Source: Clostridia bacterium (lineage in GTDB: Bacteria > Acidobacteriota > Terriglobia > Terriglobales > Acidobacteriaceae). Taken from it: 64,000 nucleotides of DNA. Below the pieces are notes generated by a model, which did not search any database, had not been told where the DNA came from, and saw nothing but the letters and a program-made list of their open reading frames with translations. The DNA lies in assembly GCA_035561135.1 (NCBI GenBank), contig DATMYA010000085.1, positions 1 to 64,000 of the forward strand. Direction: 5' to 3'. This document shows positions 26,862 to 35,606 of this stretch, piece after piece; position 1 is the first letter of the stretch, and the number at the start of each line of letters is the position of its first letter. The position numbers were made by a program, and so were the translations under genes.

Positions 26862-27114
26862 GAAGGATGTCAGAAGAGTCAAGCTGGCAAAAGGGATCCT
26901 TCGACTCGGGCTTGCGCCCTCGCTCAGGAAGACAATTTCAAGCTGGCGAGGGAAGCGGAGCCTAGTGCAGCTGGCCAACTTGCGCGAGCAGAAAAGCCCT
27001 CCTAACGGGCAGCAGCCCTGAGCCCAGCACGTGAGTGCTGGGTCAACGCGAGAAAGAGAACAGTCCCGCAGGGACGGCACCTGAACGGACGGACTGGGCA
27101 ACTGAGCAACTCTT
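26862..27114. repeat. Intergenic hairpin and repeat block before hspR
   Basis: No gene. A perfect 8-base hairpin CCCAGCAC-GTGA-GTGCTGGG lies at 27023-27042, and GTCCCGCAGGGACGGCAC, with its self-complementary GTCCC/GGGAC core, at 27063-27080. The phrase CCTTCGACTCGGGCTTGCGCCCTCGCTCAGG near 26900 also resembles dispersed intergenic repeats of these genomes. The last element sits about 40 bases before the hspR ATG. Confidence 0.6.
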
Positions 27115-27516
27115 ATGACGAAGCGAAAAGGCAAAGGCGCATACATGATCTCGGTCGTCGCGGAGATGTACGACATCCATCCGCAGACGCTCCGGCTGTA
27201 CGAACGAGAGGGCCTTCTGAAGCCGTCGCGCAGCGAAGGCAATACTCGTCTCTACACAGAGGAAGACCTGAAGCGGCTGGAGTTCATCCTGTCGCTGGCG
27301 CGCGACCTCGGTGTGAACATCGCGGGAATTGCCATCATTCTCAATATGCGAGAGCGTATGGAGCAGATGCAGGGACAGATGCAGGAGTTCGTGCGCTACG
27401 TGCAGCAGGAGGTTGCAGCTCGCGCCGCCGCACAGATGCACACCTCCGATGCGATTGTTCCCCTGCGCCGCGGTCCAGTCGTCGTCCCGCCTGATGGCAA
27501 AGAGCGCAGGCGGTGA
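27115..27516 (+). CDS. hspR: HspR-type MerR-family heat-shock repressor
   Basis: A 133-aa MerR-type regulator. The N-terminal winged helix has MISVVAEMYDIHPQTLRLYEREGLLKPSRSEGNTRLYTEEDLKRLEFI (helix-turn-helix and wing, as in HspR), followed by a coiled-coil helix with GVNIAGIAIILNMRERMEQMQGQMQEF and a basic tail. HspR represses dnaK operons by binding HAIR repeats, with DnaK as co-repressor in actinobacteria. Presence in the same locus as dnaK and a HAIR-like operator supports this name over a generic MerR. Confidence 0.82.
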   Translation: MTKRKGKGAYMISVVAEMYDIHPQTLRLYEREGLLKPSRSEGNTRLYTEEDLKRLEFILSLARDLGVNIAGIAIILNMRERMEQMQGQMQEFVRYVQQEVAARAAAQMHTSDAIVPLRRGPVVVPPDGKERRR

Positions 27517-27540
27517 ACCGAGTGTCGCAAATGCAAGAAA

Positions 27541-27568
27541 GGCAGCCCATCGCGGCTGCCTTCCTTTC
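27541..27568 (+). terminator. Terminator between hspR and the convergent osmC gene
   Basis: GGCAGCC (27541-27547) pairs with GGCTGCC (27554-27560) over a 6-base loop; the plus strand continues TTCCTTTC and the minus strand CTTTCTTGC. It may serve both converging genes. Confidence 0.7.
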
Positions 27569-27602
27569 GCTGACACAAGGCCTTCAACTGCTAAGTTCCC
27601 TC

Positions 27603-28046
27603 TTACACAGCGGTAGTTACTTGAATCTTCGGTTGCAGCCTGACTGTGCTGTTCAGTGAACGCGATACCAAACAAGCGCGCTCCGCTTTCTCCAGCAGCT
27701 TGAGCCCGCGTTCTTTCTCGTCCTCATGCATGACCGTCAACACCGGCTGGATACGTACATTCGTGAAGCGGTACCCGCCCGGCTCTTTCTCTAATACACC
27801 CTGCACCGAGACGTCGAGCGAAACGGTATCGAATTTCGAATGCTCGGCAATTGCGCGAAACGTTGACAGATAGCATGATGCGATTGCCGAGAGCAGAAAG
27901 TGTTCGGGCGTCCACATATTCCCTTCGCCGCCGAACTCGGGAGGCGAGGAAAACTCGATAGCCTGTGGCACGTCTTCGGCAGAGACGATGCCTCGTTGCG
28001 CTAAGACCCAGTAGGCCGTGGCCCTGTACTCATACCTGTTCTCCAT
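27603..28046 (-). CDS. OsmC/Ohr-family protein
   Basis: A 147-aa protein of the OsmC fold. The two redox Cys are in the family's positions: IASCYLSTF in the central helix and ERACLVSRSL near the C-terminus. WTPEHFLLSAIASC is a typical OsmC helix start. OsmC/Ohr enzymes reduce organic hydroperoxides as homodimers. The ATG at 28046 has AGGAG 5 bases upstream; the TTG at 28061 is less likely. It converges on hspR and shares its terminator. Confidence 0.85.
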   Translation of the reverse strand: MENRYEYRATAYWVLAQRGIVSAEDVPQAIEFSSPPEFGGEGNMWTPEHFLLSAIASCYLSTFRAIAEHSKFDTVSLDVSVQGVLEKEPGGYRFTNVRIQPVLTVMHEDEKERGLKLLEKAERACLVSRSLNSTVRLQPKIQVTTAV

Positions 28047-28129
28047 GGCATCTCCTTGCAAGCGCTATAGACGCCTGCTAGCGCGGTCCAGAGAATCGCG
28101 TTAGGCCAGAGTGCTGCTGGCGGACTACG

Positions 28130-28558
28130 CTATCGCTTCTCCGGCTCCCAGCCTTGCCACACAGGCGTTCCCTTCCTGTCGCGCAAGATGAGCGTGTTCG
28201 CGCCTATCGCAATTTCTCTCGCGAGCACCTCATCGACTCCGTCGATCTTCAGCTTCGAGCCCATGACCTGAACCTGGTCGCCTGTCTTGAAGGCGACTTC
28301 CAGCTCTTGCAGGAACTTCTCTGGCGCAACGTGGACAAGCATAACGCCGGCGCCGGATTTTACCAGCAGATGGGTGCCCTCCGCCGAACCTGGCACGAGT
28401 TTCACCTCTTCAACCGTTCCTTTCAATTTTGTTTCCGTCGTAAGGTCATACTTGGGGCCAGTCGTGCCCGCTGGTTTTTGGGCCCACAGCATTGGCGCCA
28501 GCAGGACCGCGAATAGAGCAGTGACGAACGAAGCTGTCAAAAAGCGCTGTCGTTTCAT
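28130..28558 (-). CDS. Small exported protein, OB-fold-like
   Basis: A 142-aa protein with a signal peptide (FVTALFAVLLAPMLWAQ). The mature part, LKGTVEEVKLVPGSAEGTHLLVKSGAGVMLVHVAPEKFLQE and GDQVQVMGSKLKIDGVDEVLAREI, has the strand order of small OB-fold periplasmic proteins (tRNA-anticodon-like or NirD-free BOF types). ATG 28558 follows AAGGAGAAGAATC. The frame extends further upstream but that part is not protein-like. Ligand unknown. Confidence 0.7.
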   Translation of the reverse strand: MKRQRFLTASFVTALFAVLLAPMLWAQKPAGTTGPKYDLTTETKLKGTVEEVKLVPGSAEGTHLLVKSGAGVMLVHVAPEKFLQELEVAFKTGDQVQVMGSKLKIDGVDEVLAREIAIGANTLILRDRKGTPVWQGWEPEKR

Positions 28559-28983
28559 GATTCTCTTCTCCTTTCGAGCAGGGGTGGGAAGAGCGGAAGC
28601 GCGGGATCTCACGGGCTGTTATCGCACTGTCGTGCTGGGCTTGCCGGTTTGGCCGCATACTACCCTCCTGCTGAAGCATCCAAGTCTGGCCGGAGTCCGG
28701 GAGGTTGAGGAAGCCCTTGGCTGCTCACCGAAGATGGTTTCGCGAAGCCAACGGCACATGGCCTTTGCTGTCGCGGAAGGCCATTTTCGGCACTACCAGC
28801 GTAGGTCTGCTTCACGATGCATTCAGTGAGCGTAGTCACACGCGCCCGTGACTGTCGTCGCTTCAGCAACACAGGGATGCGGCGGCTACTGCCGCTTTTG
28901 GGCCTGTGCGATGCACGAAGGTTGCGGTTCCAGCGAGTTTGGGGAATAATCTCCCACCGGTTCATTTCAGGATTTCCGGATTC

Positions 28984-30765
28984 GTGCGCTGGCCCAAATC
29001 AAAACGTTTCCTCAAGCGACTCCACTCTCCGCTGCATCAAGCCGAACGCGATGCGGTCGAAGGCTTTCTAGGTGTCGCGCGCGCCTTCCTGGCGCTGCTC
29101 TCCTTCGTTGCCGTCCTCGTCGACGCTCCCGACCCGCCTGGTTACGCCAGGCTTGCCCACGTGCTGCTCATCTTTTGGGTCCTGTACAGCCTGGGAGTCG
29201 TCGTATGGTTGCGCTATCGCTCCGTTGGGCCTCGGGCAATTTTGGGCTTGCACGGTCTTGATGTTCTCTGGCCCCTCCTGATCACGCTTTTCACCGAAGG
29301 TCCCAACAGTCCATTCGTCACCTACTTTGTGTTCGCCCTGGTTGCGGCAGGTTTCCGCTGGGGTTTCTACGAATGCGTGGCGACAGCGCTCGCCGGGGTT
29401 GGCCTGCTCAATTTAGAAGCGTTGCTGCTCAGCGACGGGCCTCCGGCCTTGCAGCAGCTCGCGCTTGAAGGACAATTCGACGTAAAACACCTCATCATCC
29501 GATGCTCTTACCTGATCGCGCTCGGATTCATGATTGGCTATCTTGCCGAGAACGAGAAAGAACGGCGAGCGGAGAGCGCGCTCATTAACCGTGTTCTTCT
29601 CTCCGTGCAGGCCAACGCTGGCCTCTCCGGCAGCATGCAAGCCACACTTACGGCATTCATTCACGTATACGGCGCTTCACATGCCTGCGTGCTGATGAAA
29701 AACCTGAGCAGCAATCGCCTGTACCTGTGGCAGACGCCGAACGGAACAGCGCAGACTCCCCGCCCTTTTGTGCGCGAGATCCCAGCCGAGGAAGCGGCAG
29801 CGTACGAATTGCAGGGTGAGCCTCGGACATTCTTTTATACGGCCGGAAAATATGGCCCCGAGTTGATCGCTTTGGCCGGTGACGTGGTGACGCGCGAACC
29901 GGGACGCCGCCTTCAGCCGCTCCCCTGTTGGACTCAGCAGCCGACTTCAGTTGTTTCGACTTTTCACGAACTTGGCAACGATTGGTCCTGCCGTATTCTG
30001 CTGCTGAATGCGCAACTCGGTTACGGAATCACTCGTGAACTTCGGTTCGCCGAGAAGCTGCTGCGGCGCACCGGTCCAGCGATTTACAGCATTTATCTCA
30101 TCCGCCGGCTACGCTCGCATATTGGAGCGATTGAGCGCGCTCGCGTTGCGCGTGAACTTCATGACGGTGCCATACAGTCGCTCATTTCGGTGGAGATGCA
30201 GGTTGACGTGCTGCGGCGCCAGGCCGAACGCAGCGCCATCCCCATGGCGGGCGAACTAGACCGCATCCAGCAACTGCTTCAGCTTGAAGTGCTGAACATG
30301 CGGGAACTCATGCAGCACATGAAACCAGTTGATATGGGACCGCAGCAACTCCTTGATTTCCTTTTCGACACCGTGGACCGCTTCCGCCGGGATACCGGGA
30401 TATCGGCCACCTTCAGTTCCGACCTGCAGGAGGTCGAAATCTCCCCGCACGCATGCCGCGAACTCGCCCGAATCCTTCAGGAAGCTCTCGTGAATATCCG
30501 CAAACATGCGGGCGCTCGCAACGTCATGGTGCGTCTCGCCCTGGAGAATGGGGGGTGGAAGCTCATCATCGACGATGACGGCTGCGGGTTCCAGTTTGCT
30601 GGGCGGCTGAGCTTTGAAGAACTGAACACACAGCGTACAGGGCCAAGTATTATCAAAGAGCGCGTTCGCAACATCGGCGCGGAGTTGTGGATCGAATCGA
30701 CTCCCGGACGCGGCGCACGCCTTGAAATTTTTCTACCCCATAAAGGACAGGCATTCCATGGATAA
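28984..30765 (+). CDS. Membrane sensor histidine kinase, NarL type (HisKA_3)
   Basis: The protein of about 593 aa has an N-terminal block of hydrophobic helices (about residues 25-190), a central GAF-like region, then a NarX/DegS-type transmitter: the phospho-His in ARELHDGAIQSLISVEMQV, dimer helices, and an HATPase with EALVNIRKHAGARN and DDDGCGF. Starts are uncertain: GTG 28984 has CAGGA upstream, while the frame runs to GTG 28906. The 3' end overlaps the response regulator start by 8 bases, so the pair is translationally coupled. Signal unknown, though the next genes suggest a link to anaerobic respiration. Confidence 0.88.
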   Translation: MRWPKSKRFLKRLHSPLHQAERDAVEGFLGVARAFLALLSFVAVLVDAPDPPGYARLAHVLLIFWVLYSLGVVVWLRYRSVGPRAILGLHGLDVLWPLLITLFTEGPNSPFVTYFVFALVAAGFRWGFYECVATALAGVGLLNLEALLLSDGPPALQQLALEGQFDVKHLIIRCSYLIALGFMIGYLAENEKERRAESALINRVLLSVQANAGLSGSMQATLTAFIHVYGASHACVLMKNLSSNRLYLWQTPNGTAQTPRPFVREIPAEEAAAYELQGEPRTFFYTAGKYGPELIALAGDVVTREPGRRLQPLPCWTQQPTSVVSTFHELGNDWSCRILLLNAQLGYGITRELRFAEKLLRRTGPAIYSIYLIRRLRSHIGAIERARVARELHDGAIQSLISVEMQVDVLRRQAERSAIPMAGELDRIQQLLQLEVLNMRELMQHMKPVDMGPQQLLDFLFDTVDRFRRDTGISATFSSDLQEVEISPHACRELARILQEALVNIRKHAGARNVMVRLALENGGWKLIIDDDGCGFQFAGRLSFEELNTQRTGPSIIKERVRNIGAELWIESTPGRGARLEIFLPHKGQAFHG

Positions 30766-31441
30766 GAATGACAAAGTCCGAATCCTCATCGCTGACGACC
30801 ACACCATCTTTCGGGATGGCCTGCGGCGCTTGCTTGAGTCGGAGGGAGAATTTACCGTCGTGGGCGAAGCAGCCGATGGTGCTGAAGCTCTCACTCTAGT
30901 TGAGAAAACAAATCCCGACGTCCTCCTGCTCGACCTTGCCATGCCTCGCGTGCCCGGCCTGGAGACACTTCGCGCGCTTTCGACCCAGAAGTCTCCGGTT
31001 CGCGTCATCCTGCTTACTGCCGCGATTGACAAGCGCCAGATTGTAGAAGCATTGCAGATGGGCGCCAGTGGCGTGGTCATGAAGGATGCCGCGACGCAAT
31101 TGCTGATGAAAAGCATTCGCACCGTGATGTCGGGCCAGTTCTGGGTAGGACGGGAGGCCGTGGCAAACATGGTGCAGTACCTGCGCGATCGGGCCGCCAA
31201 CGAGCCTCCATCACCGGCGAAGAGCTACGGTCTCACTCGCCGTGAGACCGACATTCTCTCTGCCATCGTCTCTGGCCTCAGCAACAAAGAGATCGCGCAG
31301 AAGTTCGCGCTCAGCGAAGACACGGTAAAGCATCACCTGACGAACATTTTCGATAAGGTTGGCGTGTCAAGCCGTCTCGAACTGGCACTCTTCGCCATAA
31401 ACAACAGCCTCGTAGACCTTAGAAGTAGCGCCCCGAAGTAA
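30758..31441 (+). CDS. NarL/FixJ-family response regulator
   Basis: A 227-aa response regulator from ATG 30758. The receiver has ILIADDHTIFRDGLRRLL, LLDLAMPRVPGLE (phospho-acceptor Asp) and VILLTAAIDKRQ plus VVMKDAATQ. The C-terminal LuxR-type helix-turn-helix has GLTRRETDILSAIVSGLSNKEIAQKFALSEDTVKHHLTNIFDKVGVSSRLELALFA. It is the partner of the overlapping histidine kinase. Confidence 0.93.
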   Translation: MDKNDKVRILIADDHTIFRDGLRRLLESEGEFTVVGEAADGAEALTLVEKTNPDVLLLDLAMPRVPGLETLRALSTQKSPVRVILLTAAIDKRQIVEALQMGASGVVMKDAATQLLMKSIRTVMSGQFWVGREAVANMVQYLRDRAANEPPSPAKSYGLTRRETDILSAIVSGLSNKEIAQKFALSEDTVKHHLTNIFDKVGVSSRLELALFAINNSLVDLRSSAPK

Positions 31442-31468
31442 CACCGCTCTAGATCGCGGCCAAAAGTG

Positions 31469-31498
31469 GGGCGGCGAACCCGGCAGGATTCGCCGCCC
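31469..31498. terminator. Hairpin between converging genes
   Basis: A perfect 10-base stem (GGGCGGCGAA 31469-31478, TTCGCCGCCC 31489-31498) with a 10-base loop lies between the response regulator and the converging radical SAM gene. Neither side has a long T-run, so termination strength is uncertain. Confidence 0.55.
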
Positions 31499-31524
31499 GC
31501 GACAACTTGGACTGAGTTCCGCGC

Positions 31525-32673
31525 CTACTCGGCCTTGGCCATTGCGGCTTCTCGTCCGGCTTTACGCTTCTCTGCGCTGCTCTTCGGCTGGTAAACGCAA
31601 CAAGGTTCTTCGGCGAACAGGTCGCCTGTCATTGCGTACGAGCGGGCGCGAGAGCCTCCGCACACATTCCTAAACTCGCAGTCGCCGCACTTGCCCTTCA
31701 GGTTGTCGCTATCTCGCAGCGACTTGAACAACGGAGAATTGCGATATAGATCGGATAACGATTCCTTCCGCACGTTCCCTGCACTCATCGGCAGGAACCC
31801 GCTGGGGAAAACTTCTCCCATGTGCGAAATGAACACGAAGCCTTTGCCGTCATTGATGCCGCTTGCGCGACCGATGCCATCCGGTGTACTCACGCCGATG
31901 AACGACGGCATCTTGCTTGCCGAACTTCCCGCCCTGCTCTCCCGATTCGCTTCCGTTCGGCGCTGCATCAGGTATCGGCGATAGTGCTGTGCCTCGGTGC
32001 TCTTGATATCGAACGGCACACGCATGGAAGTCTCGTACATTTTTTCGAATACCTGTTCGAACTCTTCCGCTGAAATCAAATCGATATTCTGCCCGCGTCC
32101 CGTGGGCACAAGGAAGAACACGCTCCAAAGAACGATATCGAGCGTCTCCAGCAATGCGATCATCTCGTCCAAATATTGCAGGTTGTGGCGAGTGATTGTG
32201 GTATTGATCTGTACGGGCAAGCCGATCTCGCGCGCCCAGCGCACGGCGTTCAATGTCCATTGGTATGAGCCCGGGACACGCCGAAAGGCATCGTGAATCT
32301 CAGCTCTCGGACCGTCCAGGCTGACAGCTAGCCGCGATAGACCAGCCTCTTTCAATTGCACGATTGCTTCGCGGGTGAGCAGCGGTGTCGCACTCGGCGT
32401 CAGGGACGTCCGCACGCCGTGCTCCGCTCCATAACGCACCAGGTCGAAGATGTCGGGACGCTTAAGAGGATCGCCCCCGGTCATGACGAAGACGGGCGCC
32501 TGCATTTCGGCGATTTCATCGATCAGCCGCTTTGCCTCCACGGTGCTCAACTCCAGCGCATTCCGCAGTGGCTGCGCGCAGGCCCGGCAGTGTAAACATG
32601 CCAGGTCGCAAGCCTGCGTCGTTTCCCATATAACGATGAATGGCCGCTCGTCGAAGTTCACCTTCATGTCCAT
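31525..32673 (-). CDS. Radical SAM / SPASM domain protein
   Basis: A 382-aa radical SAM enzyme. The cluster motif is CDLACLHC (CxxxCxxC), with the AdoMet GGDP motif in FVMTGGDPLKRPDIFDL and the SLDG strand in LAVSLDGPRAEIHDAFRRVPGSY. The C-terminal SPASM region holds further Cys: KGKCGDCEFRNVCGGSRARSYAMTGDLFAEEPCC. The pattern fits the family annotated TIGR04053 and is related to haem-modifying AhbC/AhbD/NirJ enzymes. Its neighbours are nitrite-reductase genes, so a haem-related role is possible, but peptide modification cannot be excluded. The gene is opposite to the nrf genes. Confidence 0.85.
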   Translation of the reverse strand: MDMKVNFDERPFIVIWETTQACDLACLHCRACAQPLRNALELSTVEAKRLIDEIAEMQAPVFVMTGGDPLKRPDIFDLVRYGAEHGVRTSLTPSATPLLTREAIVQLKEAGLSRLAVSLDGPRAEIHDAFRRVPGSYQWTLNAVRWAREIGLPVQINTTITRHNLQYLDEMIALLETLDIVLWSVFFLVPTGRGQNIDLISAEEFEQVFEKMYETSMRVPFDIKSTEAQHYRRYLMQRRTEANRESRAGSSASKMPSFIGVSTPDGIGRASGINDGKGFVFISHMGEVFPSGFLPMSAGNVRKESLSDLYRNSPLFKSLRDSDNLKGKCGDCEFRNVCGGSRARSYAMTGDLFAEEPCCVYQPKSSAEKRKAGREAAMAKAE

Positions 32674-32908
32674 GACCTTCAGGCTGCCAGAGGGGCTTCC
32701 CCCAGGCTGTGATTTCAGTCACACTTCCTGAAATTGTTTTTCAAGATCAGTTGAGCGAACTCCCCTGGAACCCCGTTTTCCAAGCGGTTCGATATCACCA
32801 GTCCGCGTGCCCCACGTCACTTCGGCCGCTTCCAGCCAGCGGCACAATAAAGGCAATCGCCCGGCGCGTTTTGCCGCGCGCCTCTGCACTGAGCGTGGAG
32901 GTGCAGCC

Positions 32909-33280
32909 ATGAGCCACGATTCTCGCGACGTGCTGGCCGTCCTCAGATACGAACTCAATTTCCTTGAGCAGGGCGGCTACGAGCGTCTGCGGCACTCACG
33001 CCAGGCGGCTTCGCCATTCAAGGGCTCCCTTACGTGCCTCAACCACGGGCAGCCGCTGCGCCCTCATGCTTGCCACGAATGCTTTTTGTACGAGTTCGTC
33101 CCAACTGCCAGCCAGGTGGAGGATGTGCCCTGCGAGCATATCCCACTGAAATCTTCAGGCCAGACCATTGCCGATTTTCTGAAAAGTGAACAGTTCGAAG
33201 AGCTTGAGAACGCATTGAAGGAGTGGCTTCAAAGCACGATCGCGCAACTGGAGGAACAGCCATCACGAAGGGTGAGCTGA
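32909..33280 (+). CDS. Small Cys/His-rich protein upstream of nrfHA, unrecognised
   Basis: A 123-aa protein starting at ATG 32909 with GGAGG 7 bases upstream. It begins with DVLAVLRYELNFLEQGGYERL, a helix typical of a small conserved family, then carries CLNHGQPLRPHACHECFLYEF and VPCEHIPL: four Cys and four His that could bind a metal. The end is an acidic helix (EELENALKEWLQSTI). I have no firm family name. Order and strand suggest it belongs with the nrf genes. Confidence 0.65.
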   Translation: MSHDSRDVLAVLRYELNFLEQGGYERLRHSRQAASPFKGSLTCLNHGQPLRPHACHECFLYEFVPTASQVEDVPCEHIPLKSSGQTIADFLKSEQFEELENALKEWLQSTIAQLEEQPSRRVS

Positions 33281-33346
33281 TCAGTTCCGTTCCCCCAACT
33301 CGGTTCAGAACTTAGTGGTTTGCTCCTCCCAATTTGGAGACGCAAC

Positions 33347-33619
33347 ATGATTACGACCTGTGCGAATGCGCAATGCAACGCTTCATTCGGATTGATGCAG
33401 TCAGGCCGGATATTTCGGATCGAACGTCCCAGTCCTTCCGCGTCGAAGGTCGCGCAAGACTTACTCTGGGATAGCAGTAGGCCGCGCATAGAGCACTATT
33501 GGCTTTGCGACAAGTGTGCCGGGCAGTTCACGGTGGTGGTCGATGCCGAGGGCGGCATCATTATTTCCCGCATTGGAACCACCTCTGGAATATCCAACAC
33601 CAACTCTGGCTTATCCTGA
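33347..33619 (+). CDS. Small zinc-ribbon-like protein upstream of nrfH
   Basis: A 90-aa protein with GGAGACGCAAC before the ATG at 33347. CANAQC near the N-terminus and CDKC near the middle make a plausible four-Cys zinc site; WLCDKCAGQFTVVVDAEGGI resembles zinc-ribbon knuckles. Unrecognised otherwise. It precedes nrfH on the same strand by 89 bases. Confidence 0.6.
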   Translation: MITTCANAQCNASFGLMQSGRIFRIERPSPSASKVAQDLLWDSSRPRIEHYWLCDKCAGQFTVVVDAEGGIIISRIGTTSGISNTNSGLS

Positions 33620-33658
33620 CGGGCGCGTGCGACAATGCGCAACTCACCTTGCAACTGG

Positions 33659-33690
33659 GTGTAAGCAGAGTTGTGTGTAAGCAAAGTTGT
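33659..33690 (+). repeat. 16-base tandem repeat in the nrfH leader
   Basis: GTGTAAGCAGAGTTGT at 33659-33674 is followed directly by GTGTAAGCAAAGTTGT at 33675-33690, one mismatch. It ends 18 bases before the nrfH ATG, so it would lie in the leader or at the promoter. Confidence 0.75.
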
Positions 33691-33708
33691 TGGGAGCCCG
33701 CTCGCATT

Positions 33709-34206
33709 ATGACGAATCGAAATTTGCTTGCAATCCTGCTCGGGGTTCTCGTCGGCCTGACGGTGGGTGTGGGCGGCTACACTTTCATTTACGCAAAAGG
33801 CTATTCGTACCTGACAAACAACCCCGCCGCCTGCGCCAACTGCCACGTAATGCAGGATTACTACTCCGGTTGGATCAACTCCAGCCACCGCTCTGTGGCC
33901 GTTTGCAATGATTGCCACACACCTTCGGGACTGATTCCTAAGTACGCGGTCAAAGCCAATAATGGATTCTGGCATTCGTTTTACTTCACGACTGGCCGCT
34001 TCCCGGACCCCATTCAGATCACCAGGCGCAACCACCAGGTAACGGAAGACGCCTGCCGCAAGTGCCACCAGGAGATTGTTTCTGCCATTGAAGGTGCGCA
34101 TAGCGACGAGGCAAAACGATTTTCCTGCGTGCGTTGCCACAGCAGTGTGGGACACCTCGGCGCCATCGGCGCCGTTGCCATAAACAGTATCGAGGACCAG
34201 CCATGA
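33709..34206 (+). CDS. nrfH: Cytochrome c nitrite reductase small subunit NrfH
   Basis: A 165-aa NapC/NirT-family tetrahaem cytochrome. One N-terminal membrane helix (LLAILLGVLVGLTVGVGGYTF) precedes four haem sites: CANCH, CNDCH, CRKCH and CVRCH. NrfH takes electrons from menaquinol and passes them to NrfA in the periplasm. The ATG at 33709 gives the normal NrfH length; the frame further upstream is not protein-like. The TGA overlaps the nrfA ATG by ATGA, so the two are coupled. Confidence 0.95.
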   Translation: MTNRNLLAILLGVLVGLTVGVGGYTFIYAKGYSYLTNNPAACANCHVMQDYYSGWINSSHRSVAVCNDCHTPSGLIPKYAVKANNGFWHSFYFTTGRFPDPIQITRRNHQVTEDACRKCHQEIVSAIEGAHSDEAKRFSCVRCHSSVGHLGAIGAVAINSIEDQP

Positions 34207-35606
34207 CCGAACAACGCTCCGATAAGCCGGCGCGCTTCACGCTTCGTATCGTAATCGTCGTCGCGGTCGTTGCCGCGCTTGCTACGGCCGGACTTACCGC
34301 TCTACTCGTGAACATCTTCGAACACAAGCAGGAGGCGCGGAATCCGTTTTATCGCGTCGTAGAACTCACCGATGAAACCGTGGACCCGGCTATCTGGGCC
34401 AAGAACTTCCCGCAGCAGTACGACCTTTATCTGCGAACCGTAGACCAGGAGCGCACGAAGTTCGGCGGTAGCGAAGCCCTGCCGCGCACGCCAACGGAGG
34501 CCGATCCGCGATCAGTGGTATCGCAGTCACGGCTGGAAGAAGACCCGCGCCTGAAAACCATGTGGGCCGGCTACTCGTTCTCGGCGGACTATCGCAAGAA
34601 GCGCGGCCATGCCTACATGCTGGACGATCAGGCTTTCACCGGACGCCAGCAGGCGGCGCAACAGCCCGGAACGTGCCTTCACTGCCACGGGTCCGTTTAC
34701 GTGCCGTACAAGCAACTGGGCGACGGAGACCTCATCAAGGGCTTCGAGAAGATGAACCAGATGCACTACTCCGACGCCCGCAAGAAGGTCCAGTTCCCAA
34801 TTGCCTGCATCGATTGCCACGATCCCAAGACGATGCAGTTGCGGGTCACGCGTCCCGGCTTTATCGAAGGCATCCGCGCTCTCAAAGCCTCGCAAGGCGT
34901 TAAGGACTATGACGTGAATACGATGGCTACGCGTCAGGAGATGCGCACCTTCGTCTGTGGACAGTGCCACGTCGAGTATTGCTTCAAGGGACCGGAAAAG
35001 CGCCTGACCTATCCCTGGGCCAAGGGCATCAAGGTCGAGAACATCATGGCGTACTACGACGAGCAGAAGTTCACGACGTGGACTCATGCCGACACCGGTG
35101 CGTCTGTAATTAAGGCGCATCATCCCGAGTTCGAGATGTGGAACCAGGGCATCCATGCGCGTTCCGGCGTGGCGTGCGCCGATTGCCACATGCCCTACAT
35201 GCGTCAAGGTGCTCTCAAGATCAGCGACCACAACGTACGCAGCCCTGTGCTCAATATCAATCGCGCCTGCCAGACCTGCCATAAATGGTCTGAGGCGGAG
35301 CTGAAGCTGCGCGTCGAAACCCTTCAGGAACGCGTCTTCGGACTTCGCAACCAGGCGATGGACGCACTGATGGCGCTTATCGCCGATTTGAAAGCTGCCA
35401 AGGCAGCCGGCTACTCCGATGCCGACCTCGCCACGGCACGCGATTTCCAGCGCCGCGCGCAGTTCTATCTTGACTTCGTGGAGGCCGAGAACTCGAGCGG
35501 ATTCCACGCGCCGGAAGAAGCTGGACGGATCCTGGCGGACTCCATCAACATGTCGCGACAGGGTCAGCTCTCGCTTCGGCCACTGAGGGCGGCCGCGAAG
35601 CCATAA
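34203..35606 (+). CDS. nrfA: Ammonia-forming cytochrome c nitrite reductase NrfA, CxxCH-type
   Basis: A 467-aa pentahaem reductase that turns nitrite into ammonium with six electrons in the periplasm. A membrane anchor or uncleaved signal lies at residues 14-38. Five haem sites: C158LHCH, C202IDCH, C252GQCH, C325ADCH and C356QTCH. The first is the catalytic haem; most NrfA use CxxCK there, this one CxxCH. The active-site Tyr is kept in CHVEYCF, where the following residue is Cys rather than the usual Tyr. The KxQH stretch around the calcium site reads KAHH. R, Y and H of the catalytic triad appear present. Co-translated with nrfH. Confidence 0.94.
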   Translation: MTEQRSDKPARFTLRIVIVVAVVAALATAGLTALLVNIFEHKQEARNPFYRVVELTDETVDPAIWAKNFPQQYDLYLRTVDQERTKFGGSEALPRTPTEADPRSVVSQSRLEEDPRLKTMWAGYSFSADYRKKRGHAYMLDDQAFTGRQQAAQQPGTCLHCHGSVYVPYKQLGDGDLIKGFEKMNQMHYSDARKKVQFPIACIDCHDPKTMQLRVTRPGFIEGIRALKASQGVKDYDVNTMATRQEMRTFVCGQCHVEYCFKGPEKRLTYPWAKGIKVENIMAYYDEQKFTTWTHADTGASVIKAHHPEFEMWNQGIHARSGVACADCHMPYMRQGALKISDHNVRSPVLNINRACQTCHKWSEAELKLRVETLQERVFGLRNQAMDALMALIADLKAAKAAGYSDADLATARDFQRRAQFYLDFVEAENSSGFHAPEEAGRILADSINMSRQGQLSLRPLRAAAKP

